Assembly (NCBI RefSeq): GCF_024362695.1
Contig: NW_026063267.1
Location: 248,001 to 312,000, forward strand
Source: Pectinophora gossypiella
Taxonomy: Eukaryota; Arthropoda; Insecta; Lepidoptera; Gelechiidae
DNA: 64,000 bases
Reading direction: 5' to 3'
Positions 42,333-52,836 of this stretch are shown here, in pieces; positions within the stretch are counted from its first letter, which is position 1, and each line of letters opens with the position of its first letter. The notes beneath the pieces were generated by a model. That model did no database searches, was not told where the DNA came from, and saw only the letters and a program-made list of their open reading frames with translations. Made by a program: the position numbers and the translations under genes.

Positions 42333-42590
42333 TTTTAAATTCAGAAGATAAACACTTTTAGGATTAGATATAAGTTTTTAATATATTTTCTTCACGTTCG
42401 TCCGTTGGCGCCCGTTCGAAATCTGACGTACCGAGTTGCCATCCGACAACATAATATTTAATCACAGGTACGTATTTGTAACTGATAAATATAACAGTTA
42501 CACAACTTAATACTTAGCGATACGTCAGAAAACGCGCCGGTTCAACGTTATTATGAATAAATACAGATTAAAAATATATAATTCTTAACA
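42333..42590 (-). repeat. 5' LTR of the RS-gypsy element
   Basis: 258 bp, minus-strand TGTTAAG...TTTAAAA. It is the empty-site counterpart of the LTR hit by Helitron E. Confidence 0.95.
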
Positions 42591-43016
42591 CATGCGAAAA
42601 CCAAGTTAACATACGAAATTATTTCTGCATGAGTAGGCATAAACAAATAGATTGTTTTTATTTATCTCAAACTTATTCGAGAATACCTAAGCAGTTAATC
42701 CGAGATAATTCTAATTTCCTTATAGTTTTCAAACAAGATGATATCAATCTAAAGCATATTTACGATGAACATGTAAACTCTGATTTAACTTGGTTGCAGT
42801 TTAAGAACATGTGTTCCAAAATATAGAAAGACAAGTTTGCATGCTTAATAATTAACAAAGACTGTGAACTGAACAATGGCAGATATAGAAAGTTATTTGA
42901 TGAATTTATTAAATTCGAATAATACTTTCATAATATTATATATTACATCTAATTGTGAAAAAATATTATTTTCTTTGTATCTTGTTAGTCGAGCGGTTGG
43001 ATACAGCAACATTAGA

Positions 43017-43671
43017 ATGGACACCAATATTAAAAAAGAGTTAATAAAATCAATTCAAGCTATTCAGTCCAAAGTAAAAAAAAATAATAATGAAGAAGAC
43101 GAATTACATTTAGCAAGAAAAAAAATGTTCAAATGTTGATCCCCTAAATAATTTAGTATCGATAAAAAAATAAGCGTTTTAAAATTGATGCGACATGAAT
43201 AACACTAATCATTCAACTGACTCCAAATCATCATATTTGAGCACAAATGATTCTAATCTTAATATAGAAACCAATGTAAAACTACCAAAGGTGGAACTTT
43301 CTAAAGATTTCAAATCGCCTGTTGACTTTCAACTTCCTATTGCTAAAGTATCCACTCCTGCCCACGGCATATCAAAAGACAATATTTTATTCCGTTTTTA
43401 AAGATATACAAATCCCATTTGGAGTACGGTCAAAGGATGACAAATTGTTGATAGGTGACACTCCTATTGTTTTTCAAAAATCACCTAGTAGACAAGATAT
43501 TGCCAAAATAGGTCAACACACATATGAAATGACTCCTGGATTAAAAGAACTATTGTTTGAGACAAAACCTAATCTAGCCGCGGTGACTGAAAGTGATAAG
43601 ATGATGTATAAAGATATTTTATGTAACACAAATGTACATAGACGGGACAAACCATCTGGACAAATAAGAGG
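43017..43671 (+). pseudogene. Second conserved Polinton gene, broken
   Basis: It lies just downstream of the ATPase, as in intact Polintons. One coding stretch starts at MDTNIKKELIKS (43017) and stops at 43137. Another starts at 43195. After a one-base shift near 43390 the frame continues through IQIPFGVRSKDDKLLIG and YEMTPGLKELLFETKP to NTNVHRRDK. This resembles a widespread Polinton-associated protein of unknown role. It is truncated at 43671 by the LTR of a BEL-like element. Stops and the frameshift show decay. Confidence 0.65.
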
Positions 43672-44334
43672 TGTTGCGTGTAACCAAACGCACCAGGCGA
43701 CGACGGGCGGCGAGGGCGGCGCGGGGGGCGCTAATGTCAAAAACTCACTTCACCACGGCGGCCACCACGACGCCACTTAATGTTATATTTTAAACTAGCT
43801 TTTGCCCGCGACTTCGTCCGCGTGGCGTGTTATATAAGAGAGAGATCTTTGTGTGTGTGGGAGTGCATACTTATGCAGTTTAGATTTTTTCATAAGTACA
43901 TTTTTTTTTTTCCCAATAACTCCCATTTTTCAAAATACAGCCAAAAATAAACTTTATATTTACTAAGGTATGCATGCATGCTAGATTGAATCAATTGATT
44001 GAATTGTTTTTTTTTAATTGATTGTTCATTGAGTTTTAATTTTAATACACACTTCCTCTCTTCCCTTCAACGTTGCTGTGCCCTACAGGGTCCATGTTTT
44101 AGTTCCTATGCCTATGTAACACCCCATTGTACTACATGGAATGCAATAAATAATTTAATTGAATTGAAAATATCTATCTTACGCGGTTTCGATTTTTTCA
44201 TACAAATGTTTTTTTCCCACTAACTCCCGTTTCCGTGGGAATTTTGCAATATCCTGTTGCAACTAAGCTTTAAGTTAACTAAGGTACCTGCATGCCAAAT
44301 TTCAAGCGTCTAACTTGAGTGGTTTAGATTTTTC

Positions 44335-44530
44335 ATACATACATACATACATAAACTCACGCCTATTTCCCACCGGGGTAAGCAGAGACTATAGAATTCC
44401 ATTTGCTTCGATCCTGACACACTTCTCTTGCTTCCTCCACATTCATCAATCGCTTCATACACGCACGCCGGTTCAGAGTAGATCGTATTGAACCTTTTCT
44501 AAGGACATCTCCAATTTGGTCATCATAAGT
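44335..44530 (-). pseudogene. LINE ORF end inserted in Helitron F
   Basis: On the minus strand it encodes a LINE C-terminus with EVCQDRSKWNSIVSAYPGGK and a stop, then a (TATG)n tail. It is probably RTE-like. It interrupts one minisatellite unit. The same insertion occurs at 62072-62270. Confidence 0.65.
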
Positions 44531-44539
44531 CCTAGATTT

Positions 44540-47095
44540 TTCATACAAAAGGATTTTCCCGCTAATTCCCGTTCCCGTGGGAATTTCGGGAATTCCTTTC
44601 TTAGTACACCTCTACGGTATCTAAGGTACCTGCATGACAAATTTCAAACATCTAACTTGAATGGTTTAGATTTTTCATACAAAAGGATTTTCCCGCTAAC
44701 TACCGTTCCCGTGAGAATTTTGGGAATTCCTTTCTTAATGCACCTCTACGGTACCTAAGGTACCTGCATGACAAATTTCAAACGTCTAACTTGAGTGGTT
44801 TAGATTTTTCATACAAAAGGATTTTCCCGCTAATTCCCGTTCCCGTAGGAATTTCGGAAATTCCTTTCTTAGTACACCTCTACGGTATCTAAGGTACCAG
44901 CATGCCAAATTTCAAACGTCTAACTTGAGTGGTTTAGATTTTTCATACAAAAGGATTTTCTTGCTAATTCCCGTTCTCGTGGGAATTTCGGGAATTCCTT
45001 TCTTAATGCACCTCTAAGGTACCTAAGGTACCTGCATGACAAATTTCAAACGTCTAACTTGAGTGGTTTAGATTTTTCATACAAAAGGATTTTCTTGCTA
45101 ATTCCCGTTCTCGTGGGAATTTCGGGAAATCCTTTCTTAGTGCACCTCTACGGTACCTAAGGTACCTGCATGACAAATTTCAAACGTCTAACTTGAGTGG
45201 TTTAGATTTTTCATACAAAAGGATTTTCTTGCTAATTCCCGTTCTCGTGGGAATTTCGGGAAATCCTTTCTTAGTGCACCTCTACGGTACTTAAGGTATC
45301 TGCATGCCAAATTTCAAACGTCTAACTTGAGTGGTTTAGATTTTTCATACAAAAGGATTTTCCCGCTAATTCCCGTTCCCGTAGGAATTTCGGAAATTCC
45401 TTTCTTAGTACACCTCTACGGTATCTAAGGTACCTGCATGCCAAATTTCAAACGTCTAACTTGAGTGGTTTAGATTTTTCATACAAAAGGATTTTCCCGC
45501 TAATTCCCGTTCTCGTGGGAATTTCGGGAATTCCTTTCTTAATGCACCTCTAAGGTACCTAAGGTACCTGCATGACAAATTTCAAACGTCTAACTTGAGT
45601 GGTTTAGATTTTTCATACAAAAGGATTTTCTTGCTAATTCCCGTTCTCGTGGGAATTTCGGGAAATCCTTTCTTAGTGCACCTCTACGGTACTTAAGGTA
45701 TCTGCATGCCAAATTTCAAACGTCTAACTTGAGTGGTTTAGATTTTTCATACAAAAGGATTTTCCCGCTAATTCCCGTTCCCGTAGGAATTTCGGAAATT
45801 CCTTTCTTAGTACACCTCTACGGTATCTAAGGTATCTGCATGCCAAATTTCAAACGTCTAACTTGAGTGGTTTAGATTTTTCATACAAAAGGATTTTCCC
45901 GCTAATTCCCGTTCCCGTAGGATTTTCGGGAATTCCTTTCTTAGTACACCTCTACGGTATCTAAGGTACCTGCATGACAAATTTCAAACATCTAACTTGA
46001 ATGGTTTAGATTTTTCATACAAAAGGATTTTCCCGCTAATTCCCGTTCTCGTGGGAATTTCGGGAATTCCTTTCTTAATGCACCTCTACGGTACCTAAGG
46101 TACCTGCATGACAAATTTCAAACGTCTAACTTGAGTGGTTTAGATTTTTCATACAAAAGGATTTTCTTGCTAATTCCCGTTCTCGTGGGAATTTCGGGAA
46201 TTCCTTTCTTAGTGCACCTCTACGGTACTTAAGGTATCTGCATGCCAAATTTCAAACGTCTAACTTGAGTGGTTTAGATTTTTCATACAAAAGGATTTTC
46301 CGCCTAATTCCCGTTCCCGTGGGAATTTCGGGAATTCCTCTCTTAGTACACCTCTACGGTATCTAAGGTACCTGCATGCCAAATTTCAAACGTCTAACTT
46401 GAGTGGTTTAGATTTTTCATACAAAAGGATTTTCCCGCTAATTCCCGTTCCCGTGGGAATTTCGGGAATTCCTTTCTTAGTACACCTCTATGGTATCTAA
46501 GGTACCTGCATGACAAATTTCAAACATCTAACTTGAATGGTTTAGATTTTTCATACAAAAGGATTTTCCCGCTAATTCCCGTTCTCGTGGGAATTTCGGG
46601 AATTCCTTTCTTAATGCACCTCTACGGTACCTAAGGTACCTGCATGACAAATTTCAAACGTCTAACTTGAGTGGTTTAGATTTTTCATACAAAAGGATTT
46701 TCTTGCTAATTCCCGTTCTCGTAGGAATTTCGGGAATTCCTTTCTTAGTGCACCTCTACGGTACTTAAGGTATCTGCATGCCAAATTTCAAACGTCTAAC
46801 TTGAGTGGTTTAGATTTTTCATACAAAAGGATTTTCCCGCTAATTCCCGTTCCCGTAGGAATTTCGGAAATTCCTTTCTTAGTACACCTCTACGGTATCT
46901 AAGGTACCTGCTTGCCAAATTTCAAACGTCTAACTTGAGTGGTTTAGATTTTTCATACAAAAGGATTTTCCCGCTAATTCCCGTTCCCGTAGGATTTTCG
47001 GGAATTCCTTTCTTAGTGCACCCCTACGGTATCTAAGGTACCTGCATGCCAAATTTCAAACGTCTAACTTGAGTGGTTTAGATTTTTCATACAAA
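44540..47095 (-). repeat. 134-bp minisatellite in Helitron F, about 19 units
   Basis: Minus-orientation copies of the 7696-9257 unit. A repeating order of unit subtypes suggests multi-unit duplication. Confidence 0.95.
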
Positions 47096-47234
47096 AGAAT
47101 TTCCCTTCACTACTCTGCTCCTATTGATTGTAGCGTGATGAAAAGTATACTATAACCTGTCCAGGAGTGTGAAGAATAATTGTACCAAGTTTCATTAAAA
47201 TCCGTCCAGTAGTTTTTGTTTCTATAAGGAACAT

Positions 47235-47275
<41 letters not shown>

Positions 47276-47465
47276 AATTTTACTGATTGCATTTTTGGCA
47301 TCAGTATCGACCACTTATCACCCCCTGATAGTTATTTTGAAAAAATATTTAATGTACAGAATTGACCTCTCTACAGATTTATTATAAGTATAGATAATAT
47401 AGTGCCTAAAACTACAGTCCGCGTTTTATTTATCTTCTTACAAGTCAAGCAAAGACCCTAAACAA

Positions 47466-47834
47466 TGGTCCTTCGAGCCTGAAAAGTAAAAAGTTGCGAT
47501 TATTCAAGATTATAGAAAATACCTTGTTGAAGGCGGTAAACCATTACAACTACAAGATACGTCATCTTGATCCTGATCATCGGCGAGTTGGCGAAATATC
47601 GCAAAGAATACCAGCGATACAACGACGAACCTTTCTACTGCATCTTCGTGTCGTCACTCGACCGCCAAACACCGCCGGCAGGACAGAGAACTGCGAGAAT
47701 TTTCTAGAAATCAAATCGTGACGTCATCAACAGTCGACGTCATCATTTAGGACGTGTGGAATGTGGAAGTCACCTTAGTGGAAGGACATTCATCTTGTGA
47801 GTTTGTTCTAATACATTTCCTTCAATTTCAATCA
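47466..47834 (+). other. Leader of the second BEL-like element
   Basis: It begins with the primer site TGGTCCTTCGAGCC and contains TGACGTCA (47719). There is no Gag-Pol; it is cut at about 47835 by a LINE tail. Confidence 0.5.
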
Positions 47835-48065
47835 ATCAATCAATCAAACAAATATACTTTATTGCACAGAACTACATTTAAACAATCAGACATTAACACA
47901 TGAATACAGTACAATTTGGGCGGCCTTATTGCTCTACAGCAATTTCTTCCAGGCATCCACCAAAAGGAAATAAACATTTACAAACTTGGATGCGGGATGG
48001 TGCAACATAAAAAAAAAACTAAAAGTAAAACTAAAGTTAACATAATAAATACTTAATACTATACG

Positions 48066-48443
48066 TATAATTCCTGTGAATACCAACTAATTTTATTTTA
48101 AGTTATATCTGTCATTTTCTTATCCGCCGAAAAGGAAAGGGACGGGTAATCGACAAGCATAAAATTTATGGAACACACGTCAATTTTAAGCCCAAATCTA
48201 AACCAACCGTCTAAAAATTTTACATCCGTCAATAACCCGACACAGTTAAGTAGACAGCACGTTAAACGGATTGCATACCAGGGACGTACCTTTTGATTCG
48301 CCCGGGTTATTTATTCATTTACTCATTCTTCCTAAAATTAAGAGCTGTGAATCATCCGTCCCTTTCCTTTTCGACGGATATGAAAATGACGGATATAACT
48401 TAAAATAAAATTAAGCGGTGTCTGCAGGAATCGGGGCCATTAT
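48066..48443. mobile_element. MITE with long inverted repeats
   Basis: Ends of at least 60 bp are inverted copies (attttattttaagttatat ... gaaaaggaaagggacgg). It has no ORF. A fragment of the same family lies at 26960-27155. Target duplication unclear. Confidence 0.7.
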
Positions 48444-48578
48444 ATTAATAAATACTCAATATAATATAATCCATATATACTAAAAATATACCTAACCATA
48501 ATCTAAGAAAACTATAATAATAAATAATAGACTGTACACACACACATACAAAACAAGTATTGAAATAAATAAAATACA

Positions 48579-49799
48579 TCTATACTTATAATAAATCTGT
48601 ACATAGGTCAATTCTGTACATTAAATATATTTTCAAAATAACTATCAGGGGGTGATTAGTGATCGATACTGATGCCAAAAATGCAATCAGTAAAATTTTT
48701 GTCTGTCTGTCTGTCTGTCTGTCTGTATGTTCCTTATAGAAACAAAAACTACTGGACGGATTTTAATGAAACTTGGTACAATTATTTTTCATACTCCTGG
48801 GCAGGTTATAGTATACTTTTCATCACGCTACAATCAATAGGAGTAGAGTAGTGAAGGGAAATTTTGGGAAAACGGGAGAAGTTACTCCATTTTTTAAGCT
48901 TCCGTCGCGTGAGCAGCCTTAATGGTTAAAGTTACATAGAAATCATGTATGATGGAAATATCTAAATATATAAAAGGAGAAACTGACTGACTGAATGACT
49001 GACATATCGACGCACAGCCTAAACGGCTAAACGTAGACACTTGAAATTAGGAAGGGACGTAGCTTAGGTACCGTAGAGGTGCACTAAGAAAGGAATTCTC
49101 GAAATTCCCACGGGAACACGAATTAGCGGGAAAACCCTTTTGTATAAAAATTCTAAACCGCTTAAGTTAGACGCTTGAAATTTGGCATGCAGGTACCATA
49201 GTTAACTTAAAGCTTAGTTGCAATATTATATACCTTAGTGAATGCAAAGTTAAAAATTTAACTGGGAACGGGAAGCGAGTTAGAGGCTTGAAATTTATAG
49301 CTCGCTGTAGTGGCAACCAAGAAACGTCGCGGCCGCGGCGGCGTTTGTGGGGCGGCGACAGCGGTGGCGAGGCGCGGAGGGGGGGCAGATACCCGAGTGA
49401 GCAACCGGAACGCGGTAGACGCGTGAGGGCAGACGTCGTTGATGGTCGTGTCAATTATTGAATTTTGCTGGCGAACTTTTCACTATTCTTGGATGGTTCA
49501 AATCTTTCGTAGGTAGTTTTCTGTTGAATTTTCCAGGCGGACGTTTCACGGCGTATTTCTGTTGTAATTTTTAAATTTTGTTAAAATTTTCGAAACTGAT
49601 CGTATTTTCCTAAAATATCAAACCAAATCATAAACTAATAATCTAGAAATTAATAACAATTCATTATTTAACTGAGCTACTTATACTGTAACCTCATTTA
49701 AAAATAATAAAATTAAGCATTTTTTAATCTTTCTCCCACACACACAAAGATCTTTCTTTTATAACACGCCACGCGGACGGAGTCGCGGGCAAAAGCTAG
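48579..49799 (+). mobile_element. Helitron copy G, array-less variant
   Basis: It starts TCTATACTTATAATAA and ends GGGCAAAAGCTAG, between A48578 and T49800. It has one minisatellite unit (49080-49200), a GC-rich block (49300-49460) and the same 3' third as Helitron D. Confidence 0.92.
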
Positions 49800-49819
49800 T
49801 CATACATAAAAGTAGTATC

Positions 49820-50460
49820 TTAAAAATATCCACATAAGGATTCAAAATGAGCTCGCAACTGGTTTTTGAAGCTCTGAAGAGAGTTAGCGACTCTGATGGA
49901 AGCAGGTAAGGAGTTCCATAAACGCACAGCTTGCACAGTAAAAGACTGGCCGTAGTAGTCAGTTCGATGGGTGGGAGCTACCAATAGCATCCTAGTGCAC
50001 GATCGAGGCAGCCGTTCGTGAACTTCCGTCCTCAAGCTAAAACGCTCTTTGAGGTAAGGGGGAGTATTGGAATTATGAAGGATATTGAAGAGGAGTGAGA
50101 GGATATGGGAATTTCGCCGAAGTCGTATAGGGAGCCACTTGAGCTGCGCACGGTACACCGACACATGGTCGAACTTACGCAAGCCAAACGCGAAGCGGAT
50201 GGCTGCGTTCTGCAACCTCTCCAGTTTGTTGAGCAGCCCTTCAGTGAGATCCAAATAACAAACATCAACGTAGTCAAGGATAGGAAGAAGAAGGGACTGG
50301 GAAAGAGCAATTTTCGTTTTAACGGGCAGGAAGCTACGCAAGCGCCCAAGGGACCTCAAGGAGGCAAAAATCTTCCTACTGACCTCGTTAACTTGGCGTG
50401 TCCAGGATAACGTCCTGTCAAAAAAGACGCCCAAGTTTTTGACGGTCTCGCAATAAGGTA
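49820..50460 (-). pseudogene. LINE reverse transcriptase, C-terminal part
   Basis: An open frame with late-RT and post-RT motifs of Jockey/CR1-group LINEs: VKNLGVFFDRTLSWTRQVN, LPILDYVDVCY, LERLQNAAIRFAFG, and TDYYGQSFTVQAVRLWNSLP near the end; stop at 49820. The catalytic RT core and endonuclease are absent (5' truncation). The 20 or so residues before VKNLG are hydrophobic AT-rich read-through, not part of the family. Confidence 0.8.
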
Positions 50461-50519
50461 TAATAAAATAGTATAATAAAATATAAATAAGGTATAATAT
50501 AAGGACTATTGATAGATGG

Positions 50520-51220
50520 TTGAAACTAAATACACTCACGCTAAACGCTGATAAGACGAACTATATATGCTTCAGTATTAGAAACAATGGACAACCAGGG
50601 CCAGAGTTTAACATACGTATACATGACTGCAATCCCGACGAGAGTACCCAACCCTGCAATTGCACCACTATACACAGAGTAGCACAGACAAAGTACCTTG
50701 GTGTTTACCTTGATCAAAGACTTTCATGGCATCAACATGTGGACTATGTTTCTGAGCGTATACGAAAACTAACTTGGATCTTTAAAAATCTAAGACACGT
50801 TCTTCCAAAAATTTCAGATAGCTCACGTAGTGATAAAGTTAGGGATCTTCTCAAAGAAATATACTTGGCTCTTGCTCAATCAAAAATTGTATACTGTATC
50901 ACCGTTTGGGGTGGCGCCTCAAAAACTAAATTCCTAACTGTGGAACGGGCACAGCGGCTACTACTTAAAGTGATGTATTTTAAGAAGCGCCGGTTTCCAA
51001 CTATTGATTTATATAAAATGACAAAGTTACTCTCAATCAGAAACCTTTACGTTTACTGCACAATTATCAAAAAGCATAAAACTCTTTATTATGATCCAGC
51101 TATCCTTAAAAGAAGAATTCATCATGAAGTTGCAAATTCACCATATACAAAAACATGTTTTGCTAAAACACAGTAAGTACACTAAGCGTTCGGCAAAATT
51201 ATACAATGCTATCAACAAGA
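50520..51220 (+). pseudogene. LINE0 reverse transcriptase, C-terminal part
   Basis: LINE post-RT region: NADKTNYICFSIRNN, TKYLGVYLDQRLSWHQHVD, LRHVLPKISD, and YTKTCFAKTQ, then a frameshift and YTKRSAKLYNAIN. It is interrupted after AINK by LINE1 at about 51221. The RT catalytic core is missing. It belongs to the same broad Jockey/CR1 group as its neighbours but is a distinct family. Confidence 0.8.
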
Positions 51221-51335
51221 TCATCATGTCAAGATGTATCAGTCGTCTCGTTAGCCTTCTGGTGAACGAACGTGTCTTAGAAATTATTACCCTATTGCCG
51301 TTTAGAAGTTAATTACCAGCGATCCTCAAACTTTC

Positions 51336-52328
51336 GTGATGAGTGATTCCGAGTGTGCTAAGTGTGGCGACGCCTTGACAGAGGGAGTGCACTGCACCGC
51401 GTGTAACAAATATTTGCATTTCCCATGTGCTGCTATCACCGAGCGTGGTTACAGAAACCTTGGAACTAGGAGACTCACGTGGCGCTGCCATATGTGTAAG
51501 CAAGCTGGAGAAGCATCCTCATCACCACAAGTAAAGCCTTTGAATTCAAGCGACATATCCGTGGCCGGAGAGTGCTCGGAGGCCCATGATTCCGAGGTTC
51601 TCAAGGAAATACGGCTTATCTCTCAAAGGCTTGTACCACTGGAGTCCTTAGCTGATGAGATCAAAGCCCTGAGAGCGGAGTTCCTTAGCTTGAAGTCGTC
51701 TGTCGAAGAAACCAGTGCCACCGTCAAGATATTCGAGTCTAAGTTTAAAGACCTGGATACACGTTTATCCAAAGTGGAAAATGTTCAGGAACATGTTTGC
51801 GATATACAGGCACGACTTGATAAACTTGAGCTAAATGCGTGTGAAAAAGACCAATGGGCCCGAATGAATAACGTTGAGATCAAGGGAATAACGGAAGTCA
51901 AGAATGAAAATCTATTTGATGTGCTTGAAAATCTGGGCTCTAAAATTGACTATAAAATAATCAAGCAGCAGATAAATTTTGTAACGCGCATCCCTTCGCA
52001 TGTCGCAGACAAGCCGAAGCCCATAGTGGTATGCTTTAACAACCGATACGTGAAGGAGAATTTCGTAGCTGCAGCTAAATATCATTATAAGCGAAATTCC
52101 AGAGCGCTATCATCGGCTGACCTCGGGTTGTCTGGGAAGCATAATATCCTTGTGCACGACCATCTAACGCCTCGCAATAAAGAACTTCTCAATAAAGTGA
52201 AAACTGCTGCTAAGGATAGAAATTTTTCATACACATGGGTGAAGCATGCGAAAATATACGTGCGAAAGGAAGATACATCCCCTGTGATCCAGATCAAAAC
52301 CGAGAAGGATTTAGCGAAAATAGTTTAA
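51336..52328 (+). CDS. LINE1 ORF1 protein with PHD finger and coiled coil
   Basis: A 330-residue intact ORF, the RNA-binding/chaperone type ORF1 of a CR1/Jockey-group LINE. The N-terminus has a C4HC3 PHD-like finger: CAKCGDAL, CTACNKYLHFPC and CHMC (about 8-54). A Ser-rich linker, then a heptad-like coiled coil (about 85-165: LVPLESLADEIKALRAEFLS and LDTRLSKVENVQEHVCDIQA), is followed by a compact C-terminal region (about 170-320) with FVTRIP and LGLSGKHNILVHDHLTPRNK. Proteins of this kind are often labelled zinc-finger DNA binding proteins in lepidopteran genomes. The second methionine (MSDSE) may be the true start. ORF2 follows after about 500 bp. Confidence 0.85.
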   Translation: MMSDSECAKCGDALTEGVHCTACNKYLHFPCAAITERGYRNLGTRRLTWRCHMCKQAGEASSSPQVKPLNSSDISVAGECSEAHDSEVLKEIRLISQRLVPLESLADEIKALRAEFLSLKSSVEETSATVKIFESKFKDLDTRLSKVENVQEHVCDIQARLDKLELNACEKDQWARMNNVEIKGITEVKNENLFDVLENLGSKIDYKIIKQQINFVTRIPSHVADKPKPIVVCFNNRYVKENFVAAAKYHYKRNSRALSSADLGLSGKHNILVHDHLTPRNKELLNKVKTAAKDRNFSYTWVKHAKIYVRKEDTSPVIQIKTEKDLAKIV

Positions 52329-52836
52329 AGTTCTTCCAGCCCTCACTTAAATTACGTTTGTGTTCATTTGGAAAGGTCACTTGTGTCAATCTTAATCTTT
52401 TTAGTTTGAGAATCACATGCATAATTTTTGAACTAGTCGTATTCCAATACTTGTCACTCAATGTTTCGTACTCAGGTACTTTATCATGTCAGCATAGTAG
52501 GTACTGCAGGAACTTGTATCCGGCCGTAATTGCTTTTGTAGCCGCTCGCATAAGGTGCATTCTATATTGCATGTCGATGCAATGTATGACTAATGATCGC
52601 TTAGACAGCTTGGTGCCACAACAGGTTTATTCTTTTGTGCGTTTAGTAAGCGGAAACTCAATGTTCTATGTGAACTTGCACAGTGTCTTACTGTGTCCGA
52701 GATTACACACCAAACCAACGATGACCTACTGTTTAATATTTTGTATACCCCTCAAAGTCGTATTTTGTACTAGTTTACGATCTAGGCTTCTTGGTAATAT
52801 TAAATATTATATATTTAGAAATTATAATGACTTAGT
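52329..52836 (+). other. Spacer between LINE1 ORF1 and ORF2
   Basis: About 500 bp. A frame overlapping here (from 52235) has no recognisable domain. The ORF2 frame has a stop at 52828-52830 and no ATG before the conserved YYQNARGL, so the true ORF2 start may have been lost by a small deletion or uses another mechanism. Confidence 0.5.

Larger units (their letters stand above)
30767..42590 (-). mobile_element. Ty3/gypsy retrotransposon with RS-domain Gag, nested Helitrons
   Basis: Two 258-bp LTRs differ at one position by eye. They flank one intact Gag-Pol ORF on the minus strand. The target duplication is catg (30763-30766, 42591-42594). Helitron E sits in the 3' LTR, and Helitron J and repeat K in the long leader. 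Without these the element would be about 7.2 kb. It is inserted in the Polinton ATPase gene. Confidence 0.95.
30630..42922 (+). pseudogene. Polinton/Maverick packaging ATPase, split and with an early stop
   Basis: Only 30630-30766 and 42595-42922 are coding; a whole gypsy element lies between. The fragments come from the FtsK/HerA-type genome-packaging ATPase of Polinton (Maverick) elements, virus-like large DNA transposons. The left part carries a Walker B motif (SVIIFDDV); the right part has the typical run CMSRHKQIDCFYLSQTYSR and FKQDDINLKH. The frame is kept exactly across the catg target duplication. The N-terminal half with Walker A is lost beyond Helitron D. An in-frame TAG at 42824-42826 precedes 31 more conserved-looking codons (including GRYRKLFDEF) and a normal TAA at 42920. 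The gene is therefore dead in at least three ways. Confidence 0.85.
43795..47394 (-). mobile_element. Helitron copy F, complete, with the longest array
   Basis: It starts TCTATACTTATAATAA on the minus strand (47394) and ends CTAG (43795), between A43794 and T47395. It carries the LINE tail (43990-44165, plus orientation here), an RTE-like LINE scrap (44335-44530), about 19 minisatellite units (44540-47095) and (GTCT)n (47238-47272). Confidence 0.93.
43672..47464 (+). repeat. Probable BEL-like 5' LTR split by Helitron F
   Basis: 43672-43794 plus 47395-47464 would form a 193-bp LTR (TGTTGCGTG...CTAAACA), followed by a TGGTCCTTCG primer site at 47466. The central part is GC-rich (43690-43780). 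The second LTR is not in the window. Confidence 0.6.
47835..50460 (-). mobile_element. 5'-truncated LINE, with nested MITE and Helitron G
   Basis: A minus-strand LINE. The RT C-terminal part is at 49820-50460. Its long 3' untranslated region holds Helitron G and a MITE, and an (ATCA)n-type tail lies at 47822-47860. The 5' part is missing. Confidence 0.75.

Noticed and set aside
42876..43016. ORF starting MADIESYLMNLL as a separate gene
   Set aside because: Its first part is a shadow of the ATPase C-terminus in another frame; only the part from 43017 looks like a Polinton gene.
44540..47095. Regular 134-bp arrays could be read as CRISPR-like
   Set aside because: Whole units repeat without unique spacers, and the setting is a eukaryotic Helitron.
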